A stretch of 64,000 nucleotides of DNA from assembly GCA_965116625.1 (NCBI GenBank), contig OZ220717.1, positions 744,001 through 808,000 of the forward strand, given 5' to 3'. Within the stretch, counting starts at the first letter, position 1; each line of letters begins with the position of its first letter. The DNA comes from VXNE01 sp965116625. GTDB lineage: Bacteria > Pseudomonadota > Gammaproteobacteria > Pseudomonadales > Azotimanducaceae. Below, in pieces: positions 47,923 through 56,272 of this stretch. The notes beneath the pieces were generated by a model that saw only the letters and a program-made list of their open reading frames with translations, was not told the DNA's origin and did no database searches. Made by a program: the position numbers and the translations under genes.

Positions 47923-49557
47923 ATGGCGGTACTCGACTCGCGGCTGGATGTCCGGTCCGACGCCTACCGGGAGAATCGCGAACGCATGCTCGAGGCTCTC
48001 GCGCGCCTGGACGAACTGTACGCGGAAGCGGCCCAGGGTGGCGGCGACGAGGCAATGGCGCGGCTGCGTTCCCGCGACAAGATGCCCTTGCGGGAGCGAA
48101 TCAGCCTGGTGCTCGATCGCGACTCGCCGTTTCTCGAGATCAGCCCGCTGGCCGGATGGCGCTCGAACTATGCGGTGGGCTCCGGTTTCATCGTCGGCAT
48201 CGGCGTCATCGAGAACACGGAATGCGTGATTCTCGGCCACGATCCCTCGGTTCGCGCCGGCGCCTTCAACCAGTTCAACTCCAAGAAACTCATGCGGGGT
48301 CTCGAGATCGCCCGCCAGAACCGGCTGCCGTACGTGCAGTTCGTCGAATCCGCGGGGGCGGACTTGCGGGGGGAAGGCGGCCGCAGCGACCCCGAGGCGT
48401 CGATCCGGCGCGAGATCACCCACTTCGCCGAGTCCGGCAGGCTCTTCTACGAGATCACCGAACTCTCGAAGCTGCGCATCCCCACGATCTCCGTGGTGTT
48501 TGGCGCGTCCACCGCCGGCGGCGCCTACCAGCCCGGCATGAGCGACTACAACATCTTCATCAAGGGACAGTCCAGGGTGGCCCTCGGGGGCCCGCCGCTT
48601 GTGAAGATGGCGACCGGTGAAGACGCCGACTACGAGGATCTGGCCGGCGCCGACATGCACACCCGGGTCTCTGGCCTTGGCGACTACCTGGCCCAGGACG
48701 AACTCGACGGCATACGCATGTGCCGGGAGGTAGTGGCGCACCTCAACTGGCGCAAGCAGGGGCCGGGCCCGACGATGCCGGCCGACGGCCCGATCTACGA
48801 TCCGGAGGAGCTTCTCGGAATCGTCAACGAGAACCTGCGGGTCCCGTTCGACATGCGGGAAGTGCTGGCGCGCGTTGCCGACGGGTCCCGCTTCGAGGAG
48901 TTCAAACCCCTCTACGGCCCGACGCTTGTCACGGGCTGGACATCCATCAACGGGTACCCGATCGGCGTGCTCGGCAACAACGGCCCACTCATGTCGGAGT
49001 CCTCGGAAAAGGGCTCGCAGTTCATCCAGCTCTGCAACCAGATCGACGTACCCATGCTGTTCCTGCACAACATCACCGGGTTCATCGTGGGGACGGATTT
49101 CGAGCACCGGGGGATCACCAAGCACGGCTCCAAGATGATCAATGCGGTCGCCAATTCCACGGTACCGCACATATCGATCATCGTCGGCGCATCCTACGGT
49201 GCCGGAAACTACGGCATGAGCGGCCGCGCGTACGAGACCCGGTTTTCCTACACCTGGCCGACCGCCAAGATCGCCGTCATGGGCCCGAAGCAGATGGCCG
49301 GCGTCATGACCATCGTCCAGCGCGCGGCAGCAGAGCGCCGCGGCCTCGAGTTCGACGAGGCGGCCAATGACCGGCGCGCCGAGACGGCGGAGTTCTGGGC
49401 GGAAGAACGCTCAAAGGGCCTTTACGCCACATCCCGCGTCGCCGACGACGGCATGATCGACCCGCGCGACATGCGCACCGTTGTGGCCATCTCGCTTTCC
49501 GCCTGCCACAGCAACAGGGTCGAAGGGACCAAGGAATTCGGCACGTGGCGGATGTAG
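47923..49557 (+). CDS. Acyl-CoA carboxylase carboxyltransferase (beta) subunit
   Basis: A 544-residue carboxyltransferase with the N- and C-lobes of the biotin-dependent acyl-CoA carboxylases. Segments such as SRDKMPLRERISLVLDRDSP, FGASTAGGAYQPGMSDYNIF, GPPLVKMATGED and the C-lobe ASYGAGNYGMSGRAYE and WPTAKIAVMGPKQMAGVM are typical. It is closest in outline to methylcrotonyl-/geranyl-CoA carboxylase beta chains, but the VDSGGAFLPMQ block of MccB is replaced by VESAGADLRGEGG, so the substrate is open. It overlaps the alpha subunit gene by 13 bases. Confidence 0.88.
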   Translation: MAVLDSRLDVRSDAYRENRERMLEALARLDELYAEAAQGGGDEAMARLRSRDKMPLRERISLVLDRDSPFLEISPLAGWRSNYAVGSGFIVGIGVIENTECVILGHDPSVRAGAFNQFNSKKLMRGLEIARQNRLPYVQFVESAGADLRGEGGRSDPEASIRREITHFAESGRLFYEITELSKLRIPTISVVFGASTAGGAYQPGMSDYNIFIKGQSRVALGGPPLVKMATGEDADYEDLAGADMHTRVSGLGDYLAQDELDGIRMCREVVAHLNWRKQGPGPTMPADGPIYDPEELLGIVNENLRVPFDMREVLARVADGSRFEEFKPLYGPTLVTGWTSINGYPIGVLGNNGPLMSESSEKGSQFIQLCNQIDVPMLFLHNITGFIVGTDFEHRGITKHGSKMINAVANSTVPHISIIVGASYGAGNYGMSGRAYETRFSYTWPTAKIAVMGPKQMAGVMTIVQRAAAERRGLEFDEAANDRRAETAEFWAEERSKGLYATSRVADDGMIDPRDMRTVVAISLSACHSNRVEGTKEFGTWRM

Positions 49558-51533
49558 CAGCGATCCAGCCGATCCGCCGGCTGCTGATCGCCAATCGCGG
49601 CGAGATCGCGCGGCGCATTCAGCGCACCGCCCACGAGATGGGAATCGACACCGTCGCGGTGTACGCGGACGGGGATGTCACAGCACCTTTCGTGCGAGAA
49701 GCGGACGTCGCCATCGCCCTGCACGGCAGTCTCCCGGCAGAAACCTACCTTGACGCCGCCAAGGTGCTCGAGGCCTGCAAGCGTACCGGCGCGGATGCCG
49801 TACATCCGGGTTATGGATTCCTTTCCGAGAACGCCAGCTTCGCCAGGCGCGTTACCGGGGCGGGCTTGCGCTGGATCGGTCCTTCCGGCGATGCCATAGC
49901 CGCCGTTGGCGACAAGCTGGCTGCCAAGGCGCTCATGGAGGAACTCGGAGTGCCGACCCTTCCCGCGCTCGAAGTGAAGGAAGGCTCGGACCTGGCGGCG
50001 GCAGCCCGTGAGACGGGGTTTCCGTTACTGGTCAAGGCCGCTGCCGGCGGCGGTGGCCGCGGCATGCGCGTCGTGCAGGAGGGCGAAGACATCGCCGAAG
50101 CCGTCGCGTCGGCCAGGCGTGAGGCCCTTTCCGCTTTCGGCGACGGCACGGTGTTCCTCGAGCGCTGGCTCACGAAACCTCGGCACGTCGAAATCCAGGT
50201 CCTGGGCGACAGTCACGGCAACCTCGTGTACCTCTTCGAGCGCGAGTGCTCGATCCAGCGGCGCCATCAGAAGATCATCGAGGAGGCGCCGTCCCCCGCC
50301 GTTGACGCAACGATGCGTGCGCGGATGGGAGAAGCCGCGCTAACCGTGGCGAGAAGGATTGGCTACACCTCCGCCGGCACCGTGGAGTTTCTGCTCGACG
50401 GAGACGACTTCTGGTTCCTCGAGGTCAACACGCGTCTGCAGGTGGAGCATCCCGTAACCGAAGCGATCACGGGCCTCGACATGGTCCGGGAACAGATCCG
50501 TATCGCCGAGGGTGAACCGCTGGGATATACCCAGGATGACCTGTCCATCCGGGGCCACGCGATCGAGGCGCGGCTATACGCGGAAGACCCCTCGAACGAT
50601 TTCCTTCCGGCAGGCGGTTCGGTGCTCGCGTGGCAACCCGACGACACCGGTTCCGCACGATTCGACTCAGGCATCGAGTCAGGTAGCGACATCAGCGTCG
50701 ATTTCGATGCCATGATCGCCAAGGTCATCGTCGCGGCGCCAACCCGCCGCGAGGCCGCCGCCCGACTTGCGAGGACATTGGAAAGAACCCGCCTGCAGGG
50801 CGTGACCAACAACAGGGACTTCCTCATCGCGATGCTGCGCGAACCCGCCTTTCTCAATGGCGACACGACGACCGATTTCATCGATCGGGTCAACCCTGAC
50901 CGGAGACGCAAGCTGTCCATGTCAGAGAAGCACGACGCGCTCATGGCAGTGACCGTGTACGGGCAGGCCCGTCGAAGGGAGGAAGCGAAAGTCCTTGGGA
51001 ACATGCCGAGCGGCTGGCGCAATTCCCTCATGCCGCCCCAGGCAGCGAGCTTTCGCGTCGGCGATGACCAAATCAGCGTTGAGTACCGGTCACGAAGGGA
51101 CGGTGCTTTCGATGTCTCCATCGGCGACAACGACTACCGGGTAACCGTGTTCAGCCAGGATGCGGACGGGGTCGATATGGAAGTCGATGGCCGGCGGTTC
51201 CATGCGGCCGTCAGTCAATGCGCCGCCCGATGGTTGCTGCACGGCCCCGGTGGCGATATCGAACTCCTGGAATTGCCACGGTTTCCGACAGCCGCTTTCG
51301 CGGCCGTAGCCGGCGGGCTCGTAGCGCCGATGCCGGGGAACGTCACGAGCGTCCAGGTGGCGAATGGGGATAGCGTCACCCAGGGACAACTGTTGTTTAC
51401 GCTGGAGGCGATGAAGATGGAGCACCGGATCACTGCCCAGATGTCAGGAAAAGTCACAAGGATCCTCGTGCAAGCGGGGGACCAGGTGGATAACGGCGCA
51501 CTGCTCGCGGTGCTGGAGGAAGATGAACAATGA
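49545..51533 (+). CDS. Acyl-CoA carboxylase biotin carboxylase/BCCP (alpha) subunit
   Basis: A 662-residue protein. Residues about 1-450 are a biotin carboxylase (LLIANRGEIARRIQRTAHEM, AAAGGGGRGMRVVQE ATP loop, FLEVNTRLQVEHPVTEAITG). The last 75 residues are a biotinyl domain with EAMKMEH near residue 627, where the lysine carries biotin. The BC/linker/BCCP layout and size match MccA-type subunits. It is translationally coupled to both neighbours, forming an A6B6-type complex with the beta chain. Confidence 0.92.
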   Translation: MADVAAIQPIRRLLIANRGEIARRIQRTAHEMGIDTVAVYADGDVTAPFVREADVAIALHGSLPAETYLDAAKVLEACKRTGADAVHPGYGFLSENASFARRVTGAGLRWIGPSGDAIAAVGDKLAAKALMEELGVPTLPALEVKEGSDLAAAARETGFPLLVKAAAGGGGRGMRVVQEGEDIAEAVASARREALSAFGDGTVFLERWLTKPRHVEIQVLGDSHGNLVYLFERECSIQRRHQKIIEEAPSPAVDATMRARMGEAALTVARRIGYTSAGTVEFLLDGDDFWFLEVNTRLQVEHPVTEAITGLDMVREQIRIAEGEPLGYTQDDLSIRGHAIEARLYAEDPSNDFLPAGGSVLAWQPDDTGSARFDSGIESGSDISVDFDAMIAKVIVAAPTRREAAARLARTLERTRLQGVTNNRDFLIAMLREPAFLNGDTTTDFIDRVNPDRRRKLSMSEKHDALMAVTVYGQARRREEAKVLGNMPSGWRNSLMPPQAASFRVGDDQISVEYRSRRDGAFDVSIGDNDYRVTVFSQDADGVDMEVDGRRFHAAVSQCAARWLLHGPGGDIELLELPRFPTAAFAAVAGGLVAPMPGNVTSVQVANGDSVTQGQLLFTLEAMKMEHRITAQMSGKVTRILVQAGDQVDNGALLAVLEEDEQ

Positions 51534-52300
51534 CAACCGACGCAACACTGTACGAAGTCAGGGACGGTGCGGCCTGGATCACGTTGAACAGACCCGAAAA
51601 TCGAAATGCGCTGTCCGCCGTGCTCGTCGGCGAACTCCACGATCACCTGAACGCGGCAAACGCCAGCGATGCGGTGCGCTCGATCGTCATTACCGGCTCG
51701 GAACCCGCGTTCTGCTCGGGCGCGGACTTGAAAAACCCGCCCGGCCAGATGATCGGCGGCCACCGGTCCGTGCCGTATCACGAGGTGCTCATGTCGATCA
51801 TGGAGAGTCCCAAACCTGTCATCGCCGCGGTCAATGGACCGGCCTTCGCCGGCGGTCTGGGTCTCGTTGGCGCCGCCGACATTGCCATCGCGGCCGAGGA
51901 AGCCATTTTCGCGTTCAGTGAGGTGCGCATCGGGGTGATTCCCGCCGTGATCTCCGTCGTGTGCATTCCGAAGCTTGGAACACACCACGCCATGCGGCTC
52001 TTTCTCACGGGAGAGCGGTTTACCGGAGCACAGGCGGTAGAGATGGGGCTGGCGCACCAGTCAGTGCCCAAGGACAGCCTCGGCGAGGCCGTCAACGACG
52101 TCATAGGGTTGATCAATCTCGGCGGGCCCAATGCGGTGCCGGAGTGCAAGAAACTCGTGCGCCGGATACCGACCCTCACGATCGAAGAGGGTTTCGAAGT
52201 AGCCGAACCGTGGAGCAAACGGATGTTCGCTTCAGACGAAGGCGCCGAGGGAATGGCTGCGTTCCGCGAGAAACGCGATCCATCCTGGATTGCCGGCTGA
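51530..52300 (+). CDS. Enoyl-CoA hydratase, methylglutaconyl-CoA hydratase-like
   Basis: A 256-residue crotonase-fold enzyme. WITLNRPENRNALSAVLVGE, the oxyanion loop ITGSEPAFCSGADLK and AAVNGPAFAGGLGLVGAADI are present. The segment FAFSEVRIGVIPAVISVV and FLTGERFTGAQAVEMGLAH follow the AUH/LiuC subgroup that hydrates 3-methylglutaconyl-CoA in leucine breakdown. It overlaps the carboxylase alpha gene by four bases. Its stop is at the left edge of the putative origin. Confidence 0.85.
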   Translation: MTTDATLYEVRDGAAWITLNRPENRNALSAVLVGELHDHLNAANASDAVRSIVITGSEPAFCSGADLKNPPGQMIGGHRSVPYHEVLMSIMESPKPVIAAVNGPAFAGGLGLVGAADIAIAAEEAIFAFSEVRIGVIPAVISVVCIPKLGTHHAMRLFLTGERFTGAQAVEMGLAHQSVPKDSLGEAVNDVIGLINLGGPNAVPECKKLVRRIPTLTIEEGFEVAEPWSKRMFASDEGAEGMAAFREKRDPSWIAG

Positions 52301-52714
52301 ATACCAGGCAACAATTAAACAGATAAAAACTAAAGAGAATTGCTATTTGTTGATGTTGTTGTGTGTCCCCCTCCTGTGGAAAAGGCTCGCAAAATACTCA
52401 TCCTGTAGGAGATTTCGCACAGGGGTTCGTGTGACTTTCCGCTGTGGAACGGTTGTGATTTCCGGTATCGATTGGGGAAAAAGCCCCGACCTCAGTTTTA
52501 TCCACAGGTTGTGCTAGGGCAGTTCACAGCTTTTTCCATTCGGCCCGTTTTCCGGGACTCTGTCATGCCGTTCGATGGTGTAGGTAAGTATTTGTTATTT
52601 AATGAAATATTCTTTGTGACCCAAGTTTTTTTGTACTTTCGTGTGCAGGACTGTTGCCATCGTGCTTAGAATTGGTCGCGAATAGAATTTTTCTGCGGGG
52701 TGGGGGGAATTTCC
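52301..52714. other. oriC: Putative chromosomal replication origin (oriC)
   Basis: A 414-base gene-free region directly upstream of dnaA, much more AT-rich than the rest of the window. AT-rich tracts lie at about 52308-52360 and 52576-52640, the latter a good candidate unwinding element. A perfect DnaA box TTATCCACA is at 52498-52506. A one-mismatch box, TGTGGAAAA (52375-52383, reverse orientation), and a weaker TGTGGAACG (52443-52451) also occur. Location next to dnaA-dnaN-recF-gyrB supports the call. Confidence 0.8.
52498..52506 (+). promoter_or_regulatory. DnaA box (perfect consensus)
   Basis: The sequence TTATCCACA equals the strongest E. coli DnaA binding site. It is centrally placed in the AT-rich region ahead of dnaA, between the catabolic operon and the second AT-rich tract. 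It could serve origin firing, dnaA autoregulation or both. Confidence 0.8.
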
Positions 52715-54025
52715 GTGGTGGCGGTGGTTTGGCAGGAGTGCTTGGGGGGGTTGGTCGAGGAACTGAGTTCGCACGACTACAACACTTGGATCCGACCGCT
52801 GCAGGCGCGGGTCGACGAATCGAAACTGACCATCCTTGCACCGAACCGCTACGTGCGCGAAAGGGTCCAGGAAAAGTACCTGAGACGCATCGTCGAACTG
52901 GTGGAGTGGCATGGTGACCCCGCAAGTCCGCTGAGTGTCGAACTGGAGGTCGGCAGCGGGGACCGTCAGGCCGGAACGCCCCTGCGGGCCGAGGGCGACC
53001 GGCACGACGAAGCGCTGAACAAGACCTTTACGTTCGACTCCTTCGTCAAAGGCACGTCGAACGAGCTCGCCGTCGCGACGGCAGATCAGGTTGCCAAGAA
53101 CCCGGGACGATCCTACAACCCACTGCTCCTCTACGGTGGCGTCGGGTTGGGCAAGACGCACCTCATGCATGCCGTTGGCAACGAGGTTCTCCGCCGTTCG
53201 CCGAGCATCCGGGTCACATACCTTCATTCCCAGGTCTTCGTACAGGAAATGGTGCGGGCGTTGCAGACGGGAACCATGCAGGCCTTCACGCAGTACTATC
53301 GAAAAGCCGACATCCTGCTGATCGACGACATCCAGTTCTTTGCCCACAAGGCCCGGTCTCAGGACGAATTCTTCCATGTTTTCAATGCCTTATTTGAACA
53401 ACGCCGACAGATGGTGCTGACCTGCGACCGTTATCCGCGAGACATAGAGGGGCTCGAGGAGCGATTGAGGTCCCGCTTTGTCTGTGGCGTGTCCGCGGAG
53501 GTGGACCCGCCGGACCTTGAGACGCGCGTAGCGATTCTCAAGAAGAAGGCAGAGATAGAGGGGTATGACCTGGATGACGAAGTGGCGTTCTTCGTGGCGG
53601 ACCACATTCGTTCCAACGTCCGCGAGCTTGAGGGGGCCCTGCGCAGGATTCATGCGTACGCCCGTTTCACGGGCTTGCGTATTACGGTGGAGCAGGTTCG
53701 GGAGGCTCTGCGAGACCTGTTGGCGATCCATGATCGCCAGGTCAGCATCGACAACATCCAGGGGGTCGTTGCCGAGTACTACCAGATCAGGAAGTCGGAC
53801 CTGCTGTTGCGACGCAAGACGAGGACCATCGCCAGGCCACGCCAGATGGCCATGCATCTCGCCAAGGAGTTGACCAAACACTCGTTGCCGGAGATCGGCG
53901 AAGCGTTTGGCGGGCGCGACCACACGACGGTGCTGCATGCCCATCGAAAAATCACGGAGCTGAAGCAAAGCAGTAGCGACATCGCAGAGGACTACCGGAA
54001 TCTCAGCCGGCGCCTGATGAGGTAA
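52715..54025 (+). CDS. dnaA: Chromosomal replication initiator DnaA
   Basis: A 436-residue initiator. Domain I begins VVWQECLGGLVEELSSHDYN; the AAA+ core has Walker A GGVGLGKTHLMHAVGN near residue 146 and Walker B ILLIDDIQFF; domain IV ends with the DnaA signature GRDHTTVLHAHRKI. I prefer the GTG at 52715 (with 52718 next), seven bases after a run of Gs, because E. coli DnaA starts the same distance before WQxCL; the GTG at 52700 adds five residues. Confidence 0.96.
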   Translation: MVAVVWQECLGGLVEELSSHDYNTWIRPLQARVDESKLTILAPNRYVRERVQEKYLRRIVELVEWHGDPASPLSVELEVGSGDRQAGTPLRAEGDRHDEALNKTFTFDSFVKGTSNELAVATADQVAKNPGRSYNPLLLYGGVGLGKTHLMHAVGNEVLRRSPSIRVTYLHSQVFVQEMVRALQTGTMQAFTQYYRKADILLIDDIQFFAHKARSQDEFFHVFNALFEQRRQMVLTCDRYPRDIEGLEERLRSRFVCGVSAEVDPPDLETRVAILKKKAEIEGYDLDDEVAFFVADHIRSNVRELEGALRRIHAYARFTGLRITVEQVREALRDLLAIHDRQVSIDNIQGVVAEYYQIRKSDLLLRRKTRTIARPRQMAMHLAKELTKHSLPEIGEAFGGRDHTTVLHAHRKITELKQSSSDIAEDYRNLSRRLMR

Positions 54026-54038
54026 CTAGGAACGAAGC

Positions 54039-55169
54039 ATGAAGTTCAGCACTGATCGAGGGACGTTGCTGAGGGCCCTCTCGATGGTCGCGGGCGTGGT
54101 GGAACGGCCGCAGCAGACCCAGGGGATCCTTCCGGTCCTCTCACACCTCCTGTTCGACTGCGACGACGAAGGCCTGTCGATCACCGGCACCGACCTTGAA
54201 GTCGAACTGAACGTGCGGATAAGCGAAGGCGTCGAAGTAGAGCAACCGGGCCGGGCGACCGTTCCGGGACGGAAACTCGCGGAGATCTGGCGATCATTGC
54301 CGGAAGAGCAGCCTGTTTCCGTGGAAACCGGCGACCAGGCGACCGTGCGCTCCGGTCGAAGCCGGTTCCAGCTTGCGACGCTGCCTGCGGAAGAATACCC
54401 GTCGGTCGACACGGGGGGCGAGGGGGAAACCCGGCTTTCGGTGTCTCCAGGCGATTTGCGGCGCCTGATGGACCAGACCAGCTTTGCGATGGCGCAGCAG
54501 GACGTCCGGTACTATCTGAACGGGTTGCTGTTCGAGGTCACCGAAAGCCACATCCGCACGGTGGCAACAGACGGGCATCGTTTGGCGATGTGTACCTTGC
54601 CCGGTGGTGCGCAAGGGACGGAACGCGTTCAGGCGATCGTCCCCCGCAAGGGCGTCGTTGAACTGGGCAGGCTCCTCGCAGACGCCGAAGATTCAGTAGA
54701 AATCTCCTTGGGAATGAACTACTTGCGGGTAGAGAACTCGGGGTACACATTGACGACGAAGTTGGTGGAAGGAAAGTTCCCGGACTACGGGACAGTCATT
54801 CCCAGTGCCGGAGAGCGCCAGGTGTCCGGTAGTCGCGAAACCTTGCGGCAATCGTTTCTGAGGGCGGCGATTATTGGCAGCGATCAACGCCGCGTTGCGC
54901 CGCTGGTGAGGCTGAAGATCGAACAGGACCGCCTGGTCGTGAAGGCCAACAACGCGGAAACGCAGGAAGAAGCGGAAGAAGAAGTCGCGGTCGACTACCA
55001 GGGAGACGCATTCGAGATCGGATTCAATGTCGATTACCTCCAGGACGTCCTTGGGGTGGTGGATACGGATGATGTCCGGATTTCCATATCCGACGGGGGC
55101 GGAAGCGCCTTGATTGAAACCGGGGATTCCGAAGAATCGGTGTTCGTGGTAATGCCGATGCGCCTATGA
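54039..55169 (+). CDS. dnaN: DNA polymerase III beta sliding clamp
   Basis: A 376-residue clamp of three repeated domains. It begins MKFSTDRGTLLRALSMVAGV; TDLEVEL is in domain I, RTVATDGHRLAM in domain II, and the C-terminal ESVFVVMPMRL is the canonical MPMRL end. It follows dnaA by 13 bases and precedes recF by four, the classical order. Confidence 0.97.
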   Translation: MKFSTDRGTLLRALSMVAGVVERPQQTQGILPVLSHLLFDCDDEGLSITGTDLEVELNVRISEGVEVEQPGRATVPGRKLAEIWRSLPEEQPVSVETGDQATVRSGRSRFQLATLPAEEYPSVDTGGEGETRLSVSPGDLRRLMDQTSFAMAQQDVRYYLNGLLFEVTESHIRTVATDGHRLAMCTLPGGAQGTERVQAIVPRKGVVELGRLLADAEDSVEISLGMNYLRVENSGYTLTTKLVEGKFPDYGTVIPSAGERQVSGSRETLRQSFLRAAIIGSDQRRVAPLVRLKIEQDRLVVKANNAETQEEAEEEVAVDYQGDAFEIGFNVDYLQDVLGVVDTDDVRISISDGGGSALIETGDSEESVFVVMPMRL

Positions 55170-55173
55170 CGAA

Positions 55174-56262
55174 GTGATCGTCGAGCGCCTGGAGCTCAGA
55201 AACTTCCGCAACATCGCGGCCGCCACCCTCGAACTGTCGCCGCATTTCAACTTCCTGATCGGCCCCAATGGCGCTGGCAAGACGGTTGTTCTCGAGGCGC
55301 TGAGCCTTCTCGTTCGCGGCCGTTCTTTCAGGACCCGCAGGGCATCTTTGCTCATGCGCCACGGTACACAGGAGTTGGCCGTGCAGGCGCTTTGTCGAGA
55401 CCCGCTCCGCGGGCGAGAGCGCATCTCCTTGACGAAGGACCGCGCGAACCGTACCGAATTGCGCGTCAACGAAGAGACCGTCAAACAGACATCCGCCGTC
55501 GCCGGGCTATTGCCGCTCCAGGTGCTGCTTCCCGATCTCGCGGACCTCGTCTTCGGGTCGCCTGAGGGGCGGCGTCAGTGGCTGGATTGGGGCTCGTTTC
55601 ACGTGAAACACGACTACATCGATGTGTTACGACGCTACATGCGGGTATTGCGCCAGCGGAATGCGCTGCTCAGAAGCGGAGATGCGCGAACGCTCGACAC
55701 GTGGACGGATCGCATGATCGAGGCGGGAGAACTCGTGATCGAGGCACGGTCGGAATACGTGGAAGCCGTGCGGGAGGCGCTTGGTTCCTGTATCGAGGCG
55801 CTGGCGCCCGGTCTCGATGTTCGGGCGTGGCACTATCCGGGGTTTGAGGGTGATTCTCTCGCCGAAGAGGTAGGCGCGCGGACCCCTGGCGATGTAAAAT
55901 TGGGCTTCACGCAAGTTGGACCGCATCGGGCCGATGTCCGGCTCGAAGCGGGCGACAACGCGGCCGCAGGCGTGCTATCTCGCGGTCAGGGCAAGCTTGT
56001 GGCGAGCGCCATGAGAATCGGCCAGGCGAGGGGACTGCTCGCCGACCAATCGCGGCCAAGCCTGTTCTTGGTCGATGACGTGTGGACAGAGCTCGACGAC
56101 GATCACAGCGCGCGATTTATGCGGCTTCTCGACGAAATGGGGTGTCAGATTCTGGCGACATCAACGCATGAACCCGTGGCAGCGCGAAGCGTTGCCGCGG
56201 ACAGGGTCCGCGTGTTTCACGTGAAACACGGGGAGATCGCCCCCGCAAGCCCCGCTCAATAA
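55174..56262 (+). CDS. recF: DNA repair/gap-filling protein RecF
   Basis: A 362-residue ABC/SMC-like ATPase that loads RecA at gaps. It opens ERLELRNFRNIAAATLELSP (GTG start) with Walker A IGPNGAGKTVVLEALSLL near residue 28; the signature VLSRGQGKLVASAM is near residue 268 and Walker B SLFLVDDVWTELDD near residue 292. Two parS sites lie within its coding sequence, one near codon 141 and one near codon 347. Confidence 0.95.
   Translation: MIVERLELRNFRNIAAATLELSPHFNFLIGPNGAGKTVVLEALSLLVRGRSFRTRRASLLMRHGTQELAVQALCRDPLRGRERISLTKDRANRTELRVNEETVKQTSAVAGLLPLQVLLPDLADLVFGSPEGRRQWLDWGSFHVKHDYIDVLRRYMRVLRQRNALLRSGDARTLDTWTDRMIEAGELVIEARSEYVEAVREALGSCIEALAPGLDVRAWHYPGFEGDSLAEEVGARTPGDVKLGFTQVGPHRADVRLEAGDNAAAGVLSRGQGKLVASAMRIGQARGLLADQSRPSLFLVDDVWTELDDDHSARFMRLLDEMGCQILATSTHEPVAARSVAADRVRVFHVKHGEIAPASPAQ
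55595..55610. promoter_or_regulatory. parS partition site, one mismatch
   Basis: CGTTTCACGTGAAACA matches the 16-bp palindromic ParB site (TGTTTCACGTGAAACA) except for its first base. It encodes part of recF (FHVKH). Together with the perfect site 618 bases downstream it makes a small parS cluster near the origin. Confidence 0.8.
56213..56228. promoter_or_regulatory. parS partition site, perfect
   Basis: TGTTTCACGTGAAACA is an exact copy of the conserved ParB binding palindrome, flanked by G and C that extend the dyad by one base. It lies in the 3' end of recF, about 3.7 kb from the DnaA box, where ParB would nucleate. Confidence 0.92.
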
Positions 56263-56272
56263 GGCACTTGGT

